64,000 nucleotides of DNA from Longimicrobium terrae (lineage in GTDB: Bacteria; Gemmatimonadota; Gemmatimonadetes; Longimicrobiales; Longimicrobiaceae): the NCBI RefSeq assembly GCF_014202995.1, contig NZ_JACHIA010000001.1, positions 496,001 through 560,000 of the forward strand. The letters run 5' to 3'. A program made the translations under genes and the position numbers. The notes beneath the pieces were generated by a model that saw nothing but the letters and a program-made list of their open reading frames with translations, did not search any database and was not told the DNA's origin. How positions within the stretch are numbered: the first letter of the stretch is position 1; each line of letters starts with the position of its first letter. This document shows, one piece after another, positions 15,913 through 23,953 of the stretch.

Positions 15913-15930
15913 GTTAATCATCCACTTAAC
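15913..15930. promoter_or_regulatory. AT-rich inverted repeat before AHSA1 gene
   Basis: gttaa (15913-15917) and ttaac (15926-15930) form an inverted repeat with an 8-base spacer in a GC-rich setting, 24 bases before the start of the AHSA1 gene at 15954. Inverted TTAAC-type sites are typical ArsR-family operators, yet no ArsR gene is adjacent. Control by a distant ArsR protein is possible. Confidence 0.4.
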
Positions 15931-15953
15931 CATACCACCTCGCGCCACCGATC

Positions 15954-16448
15954 ATGACCGCCATCCCCCCTCCCGACCCCCGGCTGGTGCACGACTCGTT
16001 CGTCATCGAGCGGTTCTACCCGGCGCCGCCCGCGCGCGTGTTCCGGGCGTTCGCGGACCGCGGCGCCAAGGCGCAGTGGTTCGGCTGCGTGGAGGGGTGG
16101 GAGGTGGTGGAACACCGCATGGACTTTCGCGCGGGTGGCACCGAGGTGTGGCGCGGCGGCCCGCCGGGCGGCGTCATCCACCGCAACGACACTACCTATC
16201 ACGACATCGTCCGGGACCAGCGCATCATCTGGAGCTACGCCATGTCGCTGGACGGCCGCTGCATCTCCGCCTCGCTCGCCACGCTGCAACTGCGCGCCGC
16301 GGGGACGGGAACCACGCTGGTGCTGTCGGAAACCGGCGTGTTTCTGGACCACGACGCGGACTGCACCCAGCGCGTGCGCGGCACGCACGACCTGCTCGCC
16401 AGCCTGGAGCGCTACCTGTCCGCCGGGGAACCGCGGAGGGAGCCGTGA
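15954..16448 (+). CDS. SRPBCC/AHSA1-domain protein
   Basis: The 164-residue protein has the AHSA1 layout: SFVIERFYPAPPARVFRAFADRGAKAQWFG at the start, a VIHRNDTTYHDIV strand and RGTHDLLASLERYL as the capping C-terminal helix. It resembles the protein at 13652 in the capping and ligand-cavity regions but is not a close copy. Its stop overlaps the GTG start of the serine hydrolase gene (GTGA), so both are translated from one message. It lacks an adjacent ArsR gene. The ligand is unknown. Confidence 0.88.
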   Translation: MTAIPPPDPRLVHDSFVIERFYPAPPARVFRAFADRGAKAQWFGCVEGWEVVEHRMDFRAGGTEVWRGGPPGGVIHRNDTTYHDIVRDQRIIWSYAMSLDGRCISASLATLQLRAAGTGTTLVLSETGVFLDHDADCTQRVRGTHDLLASLERYLSAGEPRREP

Positions 16449-17650
16449 GCGGCGGCGGGCTGGTGAAGCCGCGCCTGCGCCGCATGCACGAGGTCCTTTC
16501 CGGACACGTGGAACGCGGAGAGATGCCGGGCCTGGTGGCCCTCGTCAGCCGGGGCGGCGACGTGCACGTGGAGGTGCTGGGCAGGCAGTCGCTGCACCTT
16601 TCCGCGCCCATGCGGCGGGATACGATCTTCCGCATCGCCTCGCTCACCAAGCCGGTCACCGCCGCCGCGGCCATGATCCTGGTGGAGGAGTGCCGCATCC
16701 GGCTGGACGACGCCATCTACCCGTGGCTCCCCGAGCTTGCGGGCCGGCGCGTGCTGCGCTCCCTCGCCTCGCCGCTGGACGACACCGTCCCCGCCACCCG
16801 GTCCATCACCCTGCGCGACCTGCTCACCTCGCGCATGGGGTTCGGCAGCGTGATGGCGATGCCGGACACGTACCCCATCCAGGCGCGCATCCGCGACCTG
16901 CGCATCGGCGGAGACCGCCCGCCGCTCCCGTCGGACGCGCCGCCGATGGACGAATGGCTGCGCGCGCTGGGCTCCCTGCCGCTTATGGCCCAGCCCGGCG
17001 AGCGGTGGATGTACCACGTGAGCATGGACGTGCTCGGCGCGCTGATCGCCCGCGTCAGCGGACAGACGCTCGGCGCGTTCCTGCGCGACCGGCTTTTCGG
17101 CCCGCTGGGGATGGACGACACCGCCTTTCACGTCCCGGCGGACAAGCTGCCGCGCCTGGCGGGCTTCTACTGCTTCGACCGGGAGGCGGGCGCGCTCGTC
17201 CCGTTCGACAGCGAGGAGCGCAGCGCGTGGGCTGACGAGCCCGCGTTCCAGACCGGCGCGGGCGGCCTGGTATCCACCGTGGACGACTGCTTCGCCTTTC
17301 AGCGCATGCTCCTGAACCGGGGACGGCACGGGAACGAGCAGATCCTGTCGCCCGCCACGGTCGCGCTGATGACGGCGGATCACGTGGCGCCCGGGGAGCG
17401 CGCCGGGGCGGAAATCTTCTTTGGAGCGTCGAGCAGCTGGGCGTTCGGGATGGCGGTAGACGTGCGGCGCACCGACCTCCATCGCACCCCGGGCCGGTTC
17501 GGGTGGGACGGCGGCTACGGGACTTCGGCGTACGCGGACCCGGCGGAGGGGCTGATCGGCATCCTCCTCACGCAACGCCTGGTGGACTCGCCGGAGCCCA
17601 CGCGGATCTCCACGGACTTCTGGACAACGGCGTACGGCGCCATCGGCTGA
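16445..17650 (+). CDS. Class C beta-lactamase-related serine hydrolase
   Basis: The 401-residue protein lacks a signal peptide and so is probably cytoplasmic. It has the serine beta-lactamase/penicillin-binding fold: S66-L-T-K69 in FRIASLTKPVTA (nucleophile and general base), Y190 in MYHVSMDVLG as the Tyr-x-Asn/Ser element, and FGWDGGYGTSAY as the third (KTG-like) motif. Family members are esterases, carboxypeptidases or beta-lactamases; with a Ser after the Tyr and Trp-Asp-Gly-Gly instead of KTG, an esterase of the EstB type is more likely than drug resistance. It is coupled to the AHSA1 gene. Two relatives are encoded at 22.6 and 36.5 kb. Confidence 0.85.
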   Translation: MSGGGLVKPRLRRMHEVLSGHVERGEMPGLVALVSRGGDVHVEVLGRQSLHLSAPMRRDTIFRIASLTKPVTAAAAMILVEECRIRLDDAIYPWLPELAGRRVLRSLASPLDDTVPATRSITLRDLLTSRMGFGSVMAMPDTYPIQARIRDLRIGGDRPPLPSDAPPMDEWLRALGSLPLMAQPGERWMYHVSMDVLGALIARVSGQTLGAFLRDRLFGPLGMDDTAFHVPADKLPRLAGFYCFDREAGALVPFDSEERSAWADEPAFQTGAGGLVSTVDDCFAFQRMLLNRGRHGNEQILSPATVALMTADHVAPGERAGAEIFFGASSSWAFGMAVDVRRTDLHRTPGRFGWDGGYGTSAYADPAEGLIGILLTQRLVDSPEPTRISTDFWTTAYGAIG

Positions 17651-17752
17651 TCCACGGACCGGCCTCCATGCGCGCCTGCATGCGCGGGCGGCCCCGTGCT
17701 TGCCCGCCCCGCCCCGCTCGCGCGTGACCGGAAACGAGCAGAGGAGGCGAGG

Positions 17753-18241
17753 GTGAGCACGAGTGCAGCCGTACGCGGCATGCTGGCGGGGGCGGCGGGC
17801 GTGGCCGCCATGACGCTGGGAGAAAAGCTGGAGCAGCGGTTTACCCGGCGTCCGGATTCGTACGTGCCCGCGCACACGCTGGAGCGGCTTCTGGGCAGGC
17901 CGCGGCGCCCGGATTCGCGGCGTCTGGGGATGAACTGGACGATGCACTGGGGACAGGGCATTCTGATGGGCGCGGTGCGCGGCGTGATGGCCGAGCGAGG
18001 CTTCCGCGGGCCTGTGGGATCGTTCATCTTTCTGAACCTGCGGCTGATCAACGACCAGGCGCTGGAAAACGCCACCGGCGTGGGCGCGCCGCCCTGGACG
18101 TGGCCGGTGGACGAGCAGGTGATCGACCTGACGCACAAGGCGGTGTACGCGTTCGCCACCGGGCTGATCGCCGACCTGCTGGTGGCCGGCCCGCCCCACA
18201 CGCCCGCGCCGCGCCCCGGCTGGACGACGCCCCGGCACTGA
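17753..18241 (+). CDS. Hypothetical membrane-associated protein
   Basis: The 162-residue product starts at GTG 17753, preceded by a strong gaggaggcgagg ribosome site. The N-terminus (AAVRGMLAGAAGVAAMTLGEKLEQ) is a hydrophobic or amphipathic helix. The middle contains a NWTMHWGQGILMGAVRGVM segment and a C-terminal ALENATGVGAPPWTWPVDEQVIDLTHKAVYAFATGLIADL, a pattern like small multi-helix membrane proteins of unknown function in Actinobacteria and other groups. A Pro-rich tail follows. No enzymatic motif is visible. The preceding gene ends about 100 bases upstream. Confidence 0.65.
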   Translation: MSTSAAVRGMLAGAAGVAAMTLGEKLEQRFTRRPDSYVPAHTLERLLGRPRRPDSRRLGMNWTMHWGQGILMGAVRGVMAERGFRGPVGSFIFLNLRLINDQALENATGVGAPPWTWPVDEQVIDLTHKAVYAFATGLIADLLVAGPPHTPAPRPGWTTPRH

Positions 18242-18420
18242 TCCGCGTGGGAAGAGGAGGCGGATTGGCATCCTCAGCGGTGCTGGCCTACCTTTCCTCG
18301 GCCACGCCGTGCGGATGACTTGGCCGCTCTGGTGATGGAAATCAGGCGGTCCCTATGCCGATCCGGCTAATCCGCTCTCCACACGCCTTGGCGCCTGCTT
18401 CAGAGCCGCTACACAAACTG

Positions 18421-18675
18421 ATGACGACACCGCAGGAACAGCCGAAGAACCCGCTGCACGGTATAACGCTGGAGCGCATGCTGACGGAACTGGTGGCGCA
18501 CTTCGGCTGGGCCACCATGGGCGAGCGCATCGCCATCCGCTGCTTCACCAGCGACCCCAGCGTGCCCTCCAGCCTCAAGTTCCTGCGCAAGACGCCGTGG
18601 GCGCGCGAAAAGGTGGAAGGCATGTACCTGTACATGCTGCGCGAACAGGCCCGCCAGGCGCGGCGCGGGGCCTGA
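18421..18675 (+). CDS. VF530 family DNA-binding protein (DUF2132)
   Basis: The 84-residue protein matches VF530 almost end to end: [39 protein letters not shown] and [20 protein letters not shown]. The family is a small all-helical fold shown for the Vibrio fischeri member to contain a DNA-binding-like arrangement; the biological role is not established. The start at 18421 gives the family length; the frame is open upstream to 18355 but the added residues are not conserved. A basic Gln/Arg tail follows. Confidence 0.85.
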   Translation: MTTPQEQPKNPLHGITLERMLTELVAHFGWATMGERIAIRCFTSDPSVPSSLKFLRKTPWAREKVEGMYLYMLREQARQARRGA

Positions 18676-18788
18676 CGCGGCCGGCTTCCGTCACGCGGAC
18701 GAGCACGGACGGCGGAAAGCGGCGCGCGAACCATTCGCCCCGCCGCCGCGCGGGGTTCTTACCGGATACACGAAAACGGAGCCCGGAT

Positions 18789-19454
18789 TTGCCGGATTCG
18801 ATCTTTCCCGGCCGCGAGTTTGCGGCCTTTCTGTTCGATATGGATGGCACCATCCTGACGTCCATCGCCGCCGCGGAGCGCGTGTGGGCGGCGTGGGCGC
18901 GCGGGCACGGGCTGGACGTGGAGGCGTTCCTTCCCACCATTCACGGCGTGCGCGCGGTGGAAACGGTGCGCCGCCTGAACCTGCCCGGCGTGGACGCCGT
19001 CGCCGAGGCGGAGGCGATCACCCTGGCCGAAATCGCGGAGGTGCGCGGCATCGAGGCGATCCCGTCCGCGGCCGGCTTTCTGGCCGGGCTGCCGGCCGGG
19101 CGCTGGGCCATCGTCACCTCCGCGCCGCGCGCCCTGGCGGAACGGCGGCTTCAGGCGGCCGGCCTGCCCATCCCCCCGCTGATGGTGACCGCGGAGGACG
19201 TGGAGCACGGCAAGCCGGCGCCCGACTGCTTTCTGCTCGCGGCCAGACTGCTGGGCGTGCACCCCGCGGAATGCCTCGTCTTTGAAGACACGGCCGCCGG
19301 CATCGCCGCCGCCGAAGCCGCGGGCGCCGCCGTCGTGGTGGTGACCGCGACGCACGCGCATTCGTTCCGGACTCCGCATCCCACCATCGCCGATTACGCG
19401 GGGCTGGCGGGAACCGTGGGACAGGCCGGCTCCCTGGCGCTCTCCATCCACTGA
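18789..19454 (+). CDS. HAD-superfamily sugar-phosphate phosphatase
   Basis: The 221-residue protein has all four HAD motifs: FDMDGT at 16-21 (Asp nucleophile), VTSA for motif II, K in HGKPAPDCF for motif III and FEDTAAG for motif IV. The cap inserted after motif I places it with the DOG/GPP subgroup (2-deoxyglucose-6-phosphate or glycerol-3-phosphate phosphatases), but the substrate cannot be fixed from sequence. The start is uncertain: the TTG at 18789 gives a normal N-terminus 16 residues before the nucleophile, whereas longer in-frame options add an Arg-rich segment unlike the family. Confidence 0.85.
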   Translation: MPDSIFPGREFAAFLFDMDGTILTSIAAAERVWAAWARGHGLDVEAFLPTIHGVRAVETVRRLNLPGVDAVAEAEAITLAEIAEVRGIEAIPSAAGFLAGLPAGRWAIVTSAPRALAERRLQAAGLPIPPLMVTAEDVEHGKPAPDCFLLAARLLGVHPAECLVFEDTAAGIAAAEAAGAAVVVVTATHAHSFRTPHPTIADYAGLAGTVGQAGSLALSIH

Positions 19455-19870
19455 AGCGCATCTCGCAGGATGCAGGTCATCAACCGCACGCTCCCACGCC
19501 GGTCATCCTCCCGACGCAGTGACAGCATCGTCCCGGACCGGGTGCGTGGGAGCCGGATGATCTGTCGTCCTGAGCACCCTTTTCTCCCCGTCTGAAACGC
19601 AGGATCGTAGCACATCCGCACGCTCGATTCCCGACAGCGCGCGAATGTTTGCTCTGCCCCGCAACAAGCGTTATTCGTACACGCAGGACCATCCCGCCCG
19701 CTCCCACCCCGCCCCATGCTCCTACGCTTCTCGTGGCCGCCGCAGCTGCGTTTTCCCTCGCCGTCGCGCGAAACCTGGGGGCGCAGCCGTTCCGCCTGGC
19801 CCCTCCCTGGTCGCCCGCTGACCCGCGGGAACGCCCTTTTCTACGATTCCGCACGGCGGATGAGGACTGC
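19455..19870. other. Intergenic region with a possible gene remnant
   Basis: No complete gene is seen. Around 19705-19790 one frame spells a signal-peptide-like LLVAAAAAFSLAVARNLGAQ run without a credible continuation, which may be the relic of an exported protein gene. A 9-base inverted repeat (ctcccacgc at 19491-19499, gcgtgggag at 19544-19552) lies near the left end. Confidence 0.35.
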
Positions 19871-20593
19871 ATGACGACGATACCCGCGGATCACGCGCCC
19901 TCGCGCGAGGACGTGCGCGCCAGCTACGACCGCGTGGCGGAAGAGTACGCGCGCCGCATCGCCGGCGAACTGGCGCACAAGCCGCTGGACCGCACGCTGC
20001 TGGACGCGTTCGCCGGGCGGGTGCGCGGTGCCGGCCCCGTGGTGGACGCGGGGTGCGGGCCCGGCCACGTGACGCGCTACCTGGCCGACCGCGGCGTTGA
20101 GGCCAGCGGGCTGGACCTGTCGCCGGGGATGGTCGACCAGGCGCGGGCGCTGCACCCTGACGTGCCGTTCCGCGTGGGCGACGTCACCGCCCTGGACGCG
20201 GAGAAGGGCGCGTGGGCCGGCGCGGTCGCGTACTACTCGCTCATCCACCTGCCCCGGCCCGTGGTGGTGCGCGCGCTGCGGGAACTGGCGCGCGTGCTGC
20301 GGCCGGGCGCGCCGCTCTTCATCGGCTTTCACGCGGGGAGCGAAACGCGGCACATGGACGAGTGGTGGGGCCAGCCCGTGCGCCTGGACTTCGTGTTCTT
20401 CAGCGTGGGAGAGATGACGGGCTACCTGCGCCAGGCCGGCTTCACGGTGGAGCAGGTCACCGAGCGAAGCGCCTACCCCGACGTGGAAGCGCCCACACGG
20501 CGCGCGTACATCCTGGCGACAAACGCTCCGGCCACGGCACCGTCCGCCGCGGCCGATCCGGCGGAACGCCCCACTCCCGCAGGTGCGGGTTGA
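19871..20593 (+). CDS. Class I SAM-dependent methyltransferase
   Basis: The 240-residue protein has the Methyltransf_11/25 features: YDRVAEEYARRI, motif I VVDAGCGPGHVTRYLA (57-72), LDLSPGMVDQAR with the acidic residue that binds the ribose, and YYSLIHLPRPVVV as motif post-I/II. The C-terminal segment (RQAGFTVEQVTERS) is the usual last strand and helix. The substrate is unknown; small-molecule substrates are common in this group. The ATG at 19871 gives the family N-terminus. Its stop overlaps the TTG of the next gene (TTGA), which indicates coupled translation. Confidence 0.85.
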   Translation: MTTIPADHAPSREDVRASYDRVAEEYARRIAGELAHKPLDRTLLDAFAGRVRGAGPVVDAGCGPGHVTRYLADRGVEASGLDLSPGMVDQARALHPDVPFRVGDVTALDAEKGAWAGAVAYYSLIHLPRPVVVRALRELARVLRPGAPLFIGFHAGSETRHMDEWWGQPVRLDFVFFSVGEMTGYLRQAGFTVEQVTERSAYPDVEAPTRRAYILATNAPATAPSAAADPAERPTPAGAG

Positions 20594-21024
20594 TCGAGCG
20601 CTACGAACCGTGGGAGCCGGCGGGACCAATCACCACACCGGCCGGCAACGTCGTCATGAATACGGCCGCGGCCGCGTTCACTGTCAGCCTCGAGTTCTCC
20701 GCCGTGCGGAGCGCAGCCCGTCTGGACCTCAGACTGGAGTTCCGCGAGCGCGTCTTTGCCTGCATGTCGCACGAGGAGTTCGTCCATCCCTGGCAGTACG
20801 AGCAGCACGGGCCGGTGCCGCGGCTTTCGCCCCCGTGGGAGAGATACGCGTTTCCCGTGTTGAAAGTGCATGATTCGCGGTGGCTCGCCTCGTTCTCGGA
20901 CTCCCAGATTCTGGACGTGGAACTGCCTGAGGTCATCCACTACCGGTTCGTGACGCTGGACCACACCGCCGACGTCCTTGCCTCGGGCGAGGTGCACGCT
21001 TCGTGGGTCCCGGTGGATCGATAG
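20590..21024 (+). CDS. Hypothetical protein, coupled to methyltransferase
   Basis: The 144-residue product starts at TTG 20590, overlapping the stop of the methyltransferase gene. It is soluble, with alternating strands (TVSLEFSAV, LDLRLEFRERVFACM, YRFVTLDHTADVLASGEV) and a WQYEQHG loop. Two aromatic and histidine-rich patches could be functional. I do not recognise a family. The coupling suggests it works with the methyltransferase or was captured with it. There is no signal peptide and no membrane segment. A Met at residue 23 is a possible alternative start. Confidence 0.6.
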   Translation: MIERYEPWEPAGPITTPAGNVVMNTAAAAFTVSLEFSAVRSAARLDLRLEFRERVFACMSHEEFVHPWQYEQHGPVPRLSPPWERYAFPVLKVHDSRWLASFSDSQILDVELPEVIHYRFVTLDHTADVLASGEVHASWVPVDR

Positions 21025-21116
21025 CCGCCACGAGCCGCGCGAAACTCCCGCTCCAACCGCATCCGCCGCCGGTTCCGCGAACGGCTCCGGAAACGTTCCG
21101 CCCTCCATTCAATCCC

Positions 21117-21545
21117 ATGACTCAGCCCACGTTCGCCACACCGCAGGAAGCCGCGATGAGCGGGTTTTCCGCCCGGCACTGCCGCGTGGTGGCCATGGCG
21201 GTGGATGGGGATGACGCGTACGTCGTCATCGACACCGGCTCCGACGGGTTCAGCTACCTGTACGGCGGCACGGCGCAGCGCGAAGCGGACGGCTGGCGCG
21301 ACGGAAACAGCGGCAACGGCGATGGCTGGATGTCCACCGATCCGGAGCGCGACCTCGGCGTGCTTACCGTCTGGGACGAGGCGCCCGCCGGCTGCGACGC
21401 CGTGCGCGTGCAGTGGCGCGGCGAAACCCGCGAAGCCGCCGTGCACGACGGCGCCTATCTGGTGGCTTGGTTCAAGGTCGCGTGTCCGGAAGATTCCTGG
21501 CCATCCGTCACCTCGTTCCGCATCGGCGGCCGGTGGGTGCCCTGA
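21117..21545 (+). CDS. Hypothetical protein, DUF-type small beta-rich protein
   Basis: The 142-residue product has a central region of strand segments (VVAMAVDGDDAYVVIDTGSDG, YGGTAQREADGWRDGNSGNG), a GVLTVWDEAP strand and a final RIGGRWVP. The arrangement looks like a small domain that binds a partner through acidic loops. No signal peptide is present. I cannot name the family. The ATG at 21117 is preferred to earlier in-frame codons, which would extend it into a low-complexity stretch upstream. Confidence 0.55.
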   Translation: MTQPTFATPQEAAMSGFSARHCRVVAMAVDGDDAYVVIDTGSDGFSYLYGGTAQREADGWRDGNSGNGDGWMSTDPERDLGVLTVWDEAPAGCDAVRVQWRGETREAAVHDGAYLVAWFKVACPEDSWPSVTSFRIGGRWVP

Positions 21546-21643
21546 ACCCGCCTGCCCGTGGCCTCGGCCCCGATGACCCGTGACGACCTGATCGACACAC
21601 GATTTGCCCGCGTCCCCCATCCACATCCACGCCCGACGATCCA

Positions 21644-22459
21644 ATGCGCCTGCTCGTCCGCCCGCTCCTGATGCTCACCCTGGCACTCGCCGGGACCGCC
21701 ACGGCAGCCTCCGCGCAGGAGGCGGAGACCCTGGCCGGAGTGCCGGAAATCGTAAGCTCCGCGAGCGCCGAGCAGCCGGTGCGCGCCGACCTGGCCCTGG
21801 TTACGCTCCGCTTTGGCCGGGTGGGGCGCACCCCGGCCGAGGCCGGACGCAACACCGCGCTCGCGGCCGACAGCCTGCGGCGCATGCTGCGCCCGCTGGG
21901 CATTCCCGCGGATTCCGTCATCAGCGCCAGCACCTGGTACTGGTGGCGAGGCCGCGTGGAGGCGATCGTCGCCAACCGCTCCGTCCCCCGCTGGGTCGAG
22001 GACGGCCGCGGCGGCGGGCACCGGAGTGATTCCACCGTATCGGACACGACGTTCCGGGTTTCGGAGTCGCTGCAGGTGCGCATCCGCGATCTGCGCCGGG
22101 TGGGCGCGGTCATCGACGCGGCGCTCGCGGCGGGGATCACCGACATCTCCGACGTCACGTTCTCCGCCACCAACACCGAAAACGAGCAGCGCGAGGCCAT
22201 CCGCCTGGCCACCCAGCGAGCCCGGCGCAACGCCGAAGCGATCGCGCTGGCCGGGGGCGGGCGGGTGGGCCGCACGCTTCGGCTCAGCACGGACGGCAAC
22301 GGCGCCGCTCCCCGGTCCGTGCCCTACGACGTGCTCCACCTGGAGGCGGTCACGGCGGAGGATGCCGGAGGTGCCCCGGGCAGCACCGTGGTGGTAGGCC
22401 CGGTGCTGCGCGTCAGCGCCACGGTGCACGGCCGGTGGCAGCTGGTGGAAGGGAGCTGA
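21644..22459 (+). CDS. SIMPL-domain (DUF541) secreted protein
   Basis: The 271-residue protein has a signal peptide (LLMLTLALAGTATAASAQ, cleavage near 25) and a SIMPL/DUF541 domain. Typical features include the repeated DLALVTLRFGRVG, NTALAADSLRRML and QVRIRDLRRVGAVIDAAL with a DVTFSATN strand and EAIRLATQRARRNAEAIALAGG. SIMPL proteins such as YggE are periplasmic or outer-membrane associated, form large oligomers, and affect stress responses, but no catalytic role is known. The gene is a single unit on the + strand. Confidence 0.82.
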   Translation: MRLLVRPLLMLTLALAGTATAASAQEAETLAGVPEIVSSASAEQPVRADLALVTLRFGRVGRTPAEAGRNTALAADSLRRMLRPLGIPADSVISASTWYWWRGRVEAIVANRSVPRWVEDGRGGGHRSDSTVSDTTFRVSESLQVRIRDLRRVGAVIDAALAAGITDISDVTFSATNTENEQREAIRLATQRARRNAEAIALAGGGRVGRTLRLSTDGNGAAPRSVPYDVLHLEAVTAEDAGGAPGSTVVVGPVLRVSATVHGRWQLVEGS

Positions 22460-22614
22460 CGCCGCGTTCCGTCCTCGCGCACTCCCGCGGCAAGGGAGGG
22501 AGCCGGCCGGAGCGGCCCGCGTGAAACCAGCTCCGGCATCGCCGCGTTCAACCGTGGATCGCGCGCGGATGCCCATCATCCGCGCAATCCACCATTGATG
22601 ACGAGGCATCCCCC

Positions 22615-23745
22615 ATGACCGCGATCCGCCGCGGCTTGCTCCTTCTGCCGCTGCTCCTGGCCGCCTGCGCCCCACGTCCATCCACCATCGCGGTTCCCTT
22701 CCCCGCTCCATCCACGGCCGAAACCGCGTCACCGCTCGCCGCCACCCTGGACCGGAACGCGCCGCTCTGGCTGGCCGAGCACCACGTGCCCAGCGTGTCC
22801 ATCGCCTACATCCGCGGCGGCCGCGTGCTGTGGACGCGGGTCTACGGCGAGCAGTCGGAGGGCGTGCCGGCCACCGCCCAGACGCTGTACAACGTGGCCT
22901 CGCTCGCCAAGCCCGTCTCGGCGGAAACCATGCTGCGGCTGGCCGCCGCCGGGCGGGTTTCGCTGGATGAGCCGCTCGCCGGCTCCTGGGTGGACCCCGA
23001 CGTCGCCGCCGACCCGCGCCACCAGCGCCTCACGCCGCGCATTGCGCTCAGCCACCGCACGGGCTTTCCCAACTGGCGCTTCCAGACCCCCGGGGGCACG
23101 CTCGCCTTCAACCGCGATCCGGGCACCGTGCTGGGCTACTCCGGCGAGGGATACGAATACGCCCGCCGGTTTGCGCAGCGAAAGCTGGGCACGGACTGGG
23201 AATCCCTGGCCAGCCAGTACGTCTTCGGCCCGCTGGGGATGAACCGCACCACCTACACGCGGCAGCCCTGGTTCGCGGGGCGCATCGCCAGTCCCTACGG
23301 GCGCGAAGGCCGGTACCGCGATCCCGCCATCCAGGATTCCGCCCTCGCCTCCGACGACCTGTACACGACCGCCGGCGACTACGCCGCGTTTCTCGTGGCC
23401 GTCATGAACCGCGACGGCCTCCCCGCCGCGTTCGCCGCGCAGCGCGATTCCCTGCACGTCGTAAACGAAGAAGCCACCGCCCGCTGCGACCGCACACGCG
23501 CCGCCCCCTGCCCGCGTGTGGGAATGGGGCTGGGATGGGAGATCATGGAGTTCCCCGGCGAAACCGTGCGGATGCACTCCGGCGCCGACTGGGGCGAAAG
23601 CACCCTGGCCTTCTACTTCGCGGAGACGCACGACGGGGCCGTGATTCTCACCAACGGCGCCAACGGCATGCAGGTGGCCATCCGCGCCATCGACCTGCTG
23701 TTCCCTGACAGCCAGCTGGCCGCCGACGCGCGCAGCTACAAGTAG
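22615..23745 (+). CDS. Class C beta-lactamase-related hydrolase, lipoprotein
   Basis: The 376-residue protein has a lipobox (LLLAAC, Cys 18) and so is anchored in the envelope. The serine hydrolase motifs are S96-L-A-K99 in NVASLAKPVSA, Y175-S-G in LGYSGEGYEYA (Tyr-x-Asn position), and a final MHSGADWGESTLAFYF that serves as the third motif (HSG in place of KTG). These fit the class C beta-lactamase/esterase family; SAK and YSG with HSG support a D-alanyl-peptidase or esterase role rather than resistance. The frame reads clearly to 23745 with no interruption. Confidence 0.85.
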   Translation: MTAIRRGLLLLPLLLAACAPRPSTIAVPFPAPSTAETASPLAATLDRNAPLWLAEHHVPSVSIAYIRGGRVLWTRVYGEQSEGVPATAQTLYNVASLAKPVSAETMLRLAAAGRVSLDEPLAGSWVDPDVAADPRHQRLTPRIALSHRTGFPNWRFQTPGGTLAFNRDPGTVLGYSGEGYEYARRFAQRKLGTDWESLASQYVFGPLGMNRTTYTRQPWFAGRIASPYGREGRYRDPAIQDSALASDDLYTTAGDYAAFLVAVMNRDGLPAAFAAQRDSLHVVNEEATARCDRTRAAPCPRVGMGLGWEIMEFPGETVRMHSGADWGESTLAFYFAETHDGAVILTNGANGMQVAIRAIDLLFPDSQLAADARSYK

Positions 23746-23911
23746 CGGACGCCCACCCCTGCCCGGCGGAGGAACCGAATCACCCGGCGGATGCGCCGTG
23801 CCCGGGGTTCGCCGACCAGGCGGAGGAGACGGCGCGCTTTACGCCGGCATCTCTCCCGATCTGCGGATCATGCACATCGACGACGGCGGGCGATTCCAGC
23901 TCACCGGGGAG

Positions 23912-23945
23912 GAGGATGGGGCCACACCGGCCCCATCCTCTTTTT
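23912..23945 (+). terminator. Intrinsic terminator
   Basis: gaggatggggcc (23912-23923) pairs perfectly with ggccccatcctc (23929-23940) around a 5-base loop, followed by five T. On the + strand it should end transcription arriving from the hydrolase gene. On the - strand it begins 14 bases after the stop codon of the metalloprotease but has only an A-tract before it and no T-run after it, so termination there is less certain. Confidence 0.85.
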
Positions 23946-23953
23946 CGTCGCGC

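Noticed and set aside
19649-19870. N-terminal extension of the methyltransferase with a signal-like stretch
   Set aside because: Methyltransferases of this type are cytoplasmic and the ATG at 19871 fits; the stretch is more likely a remnant.
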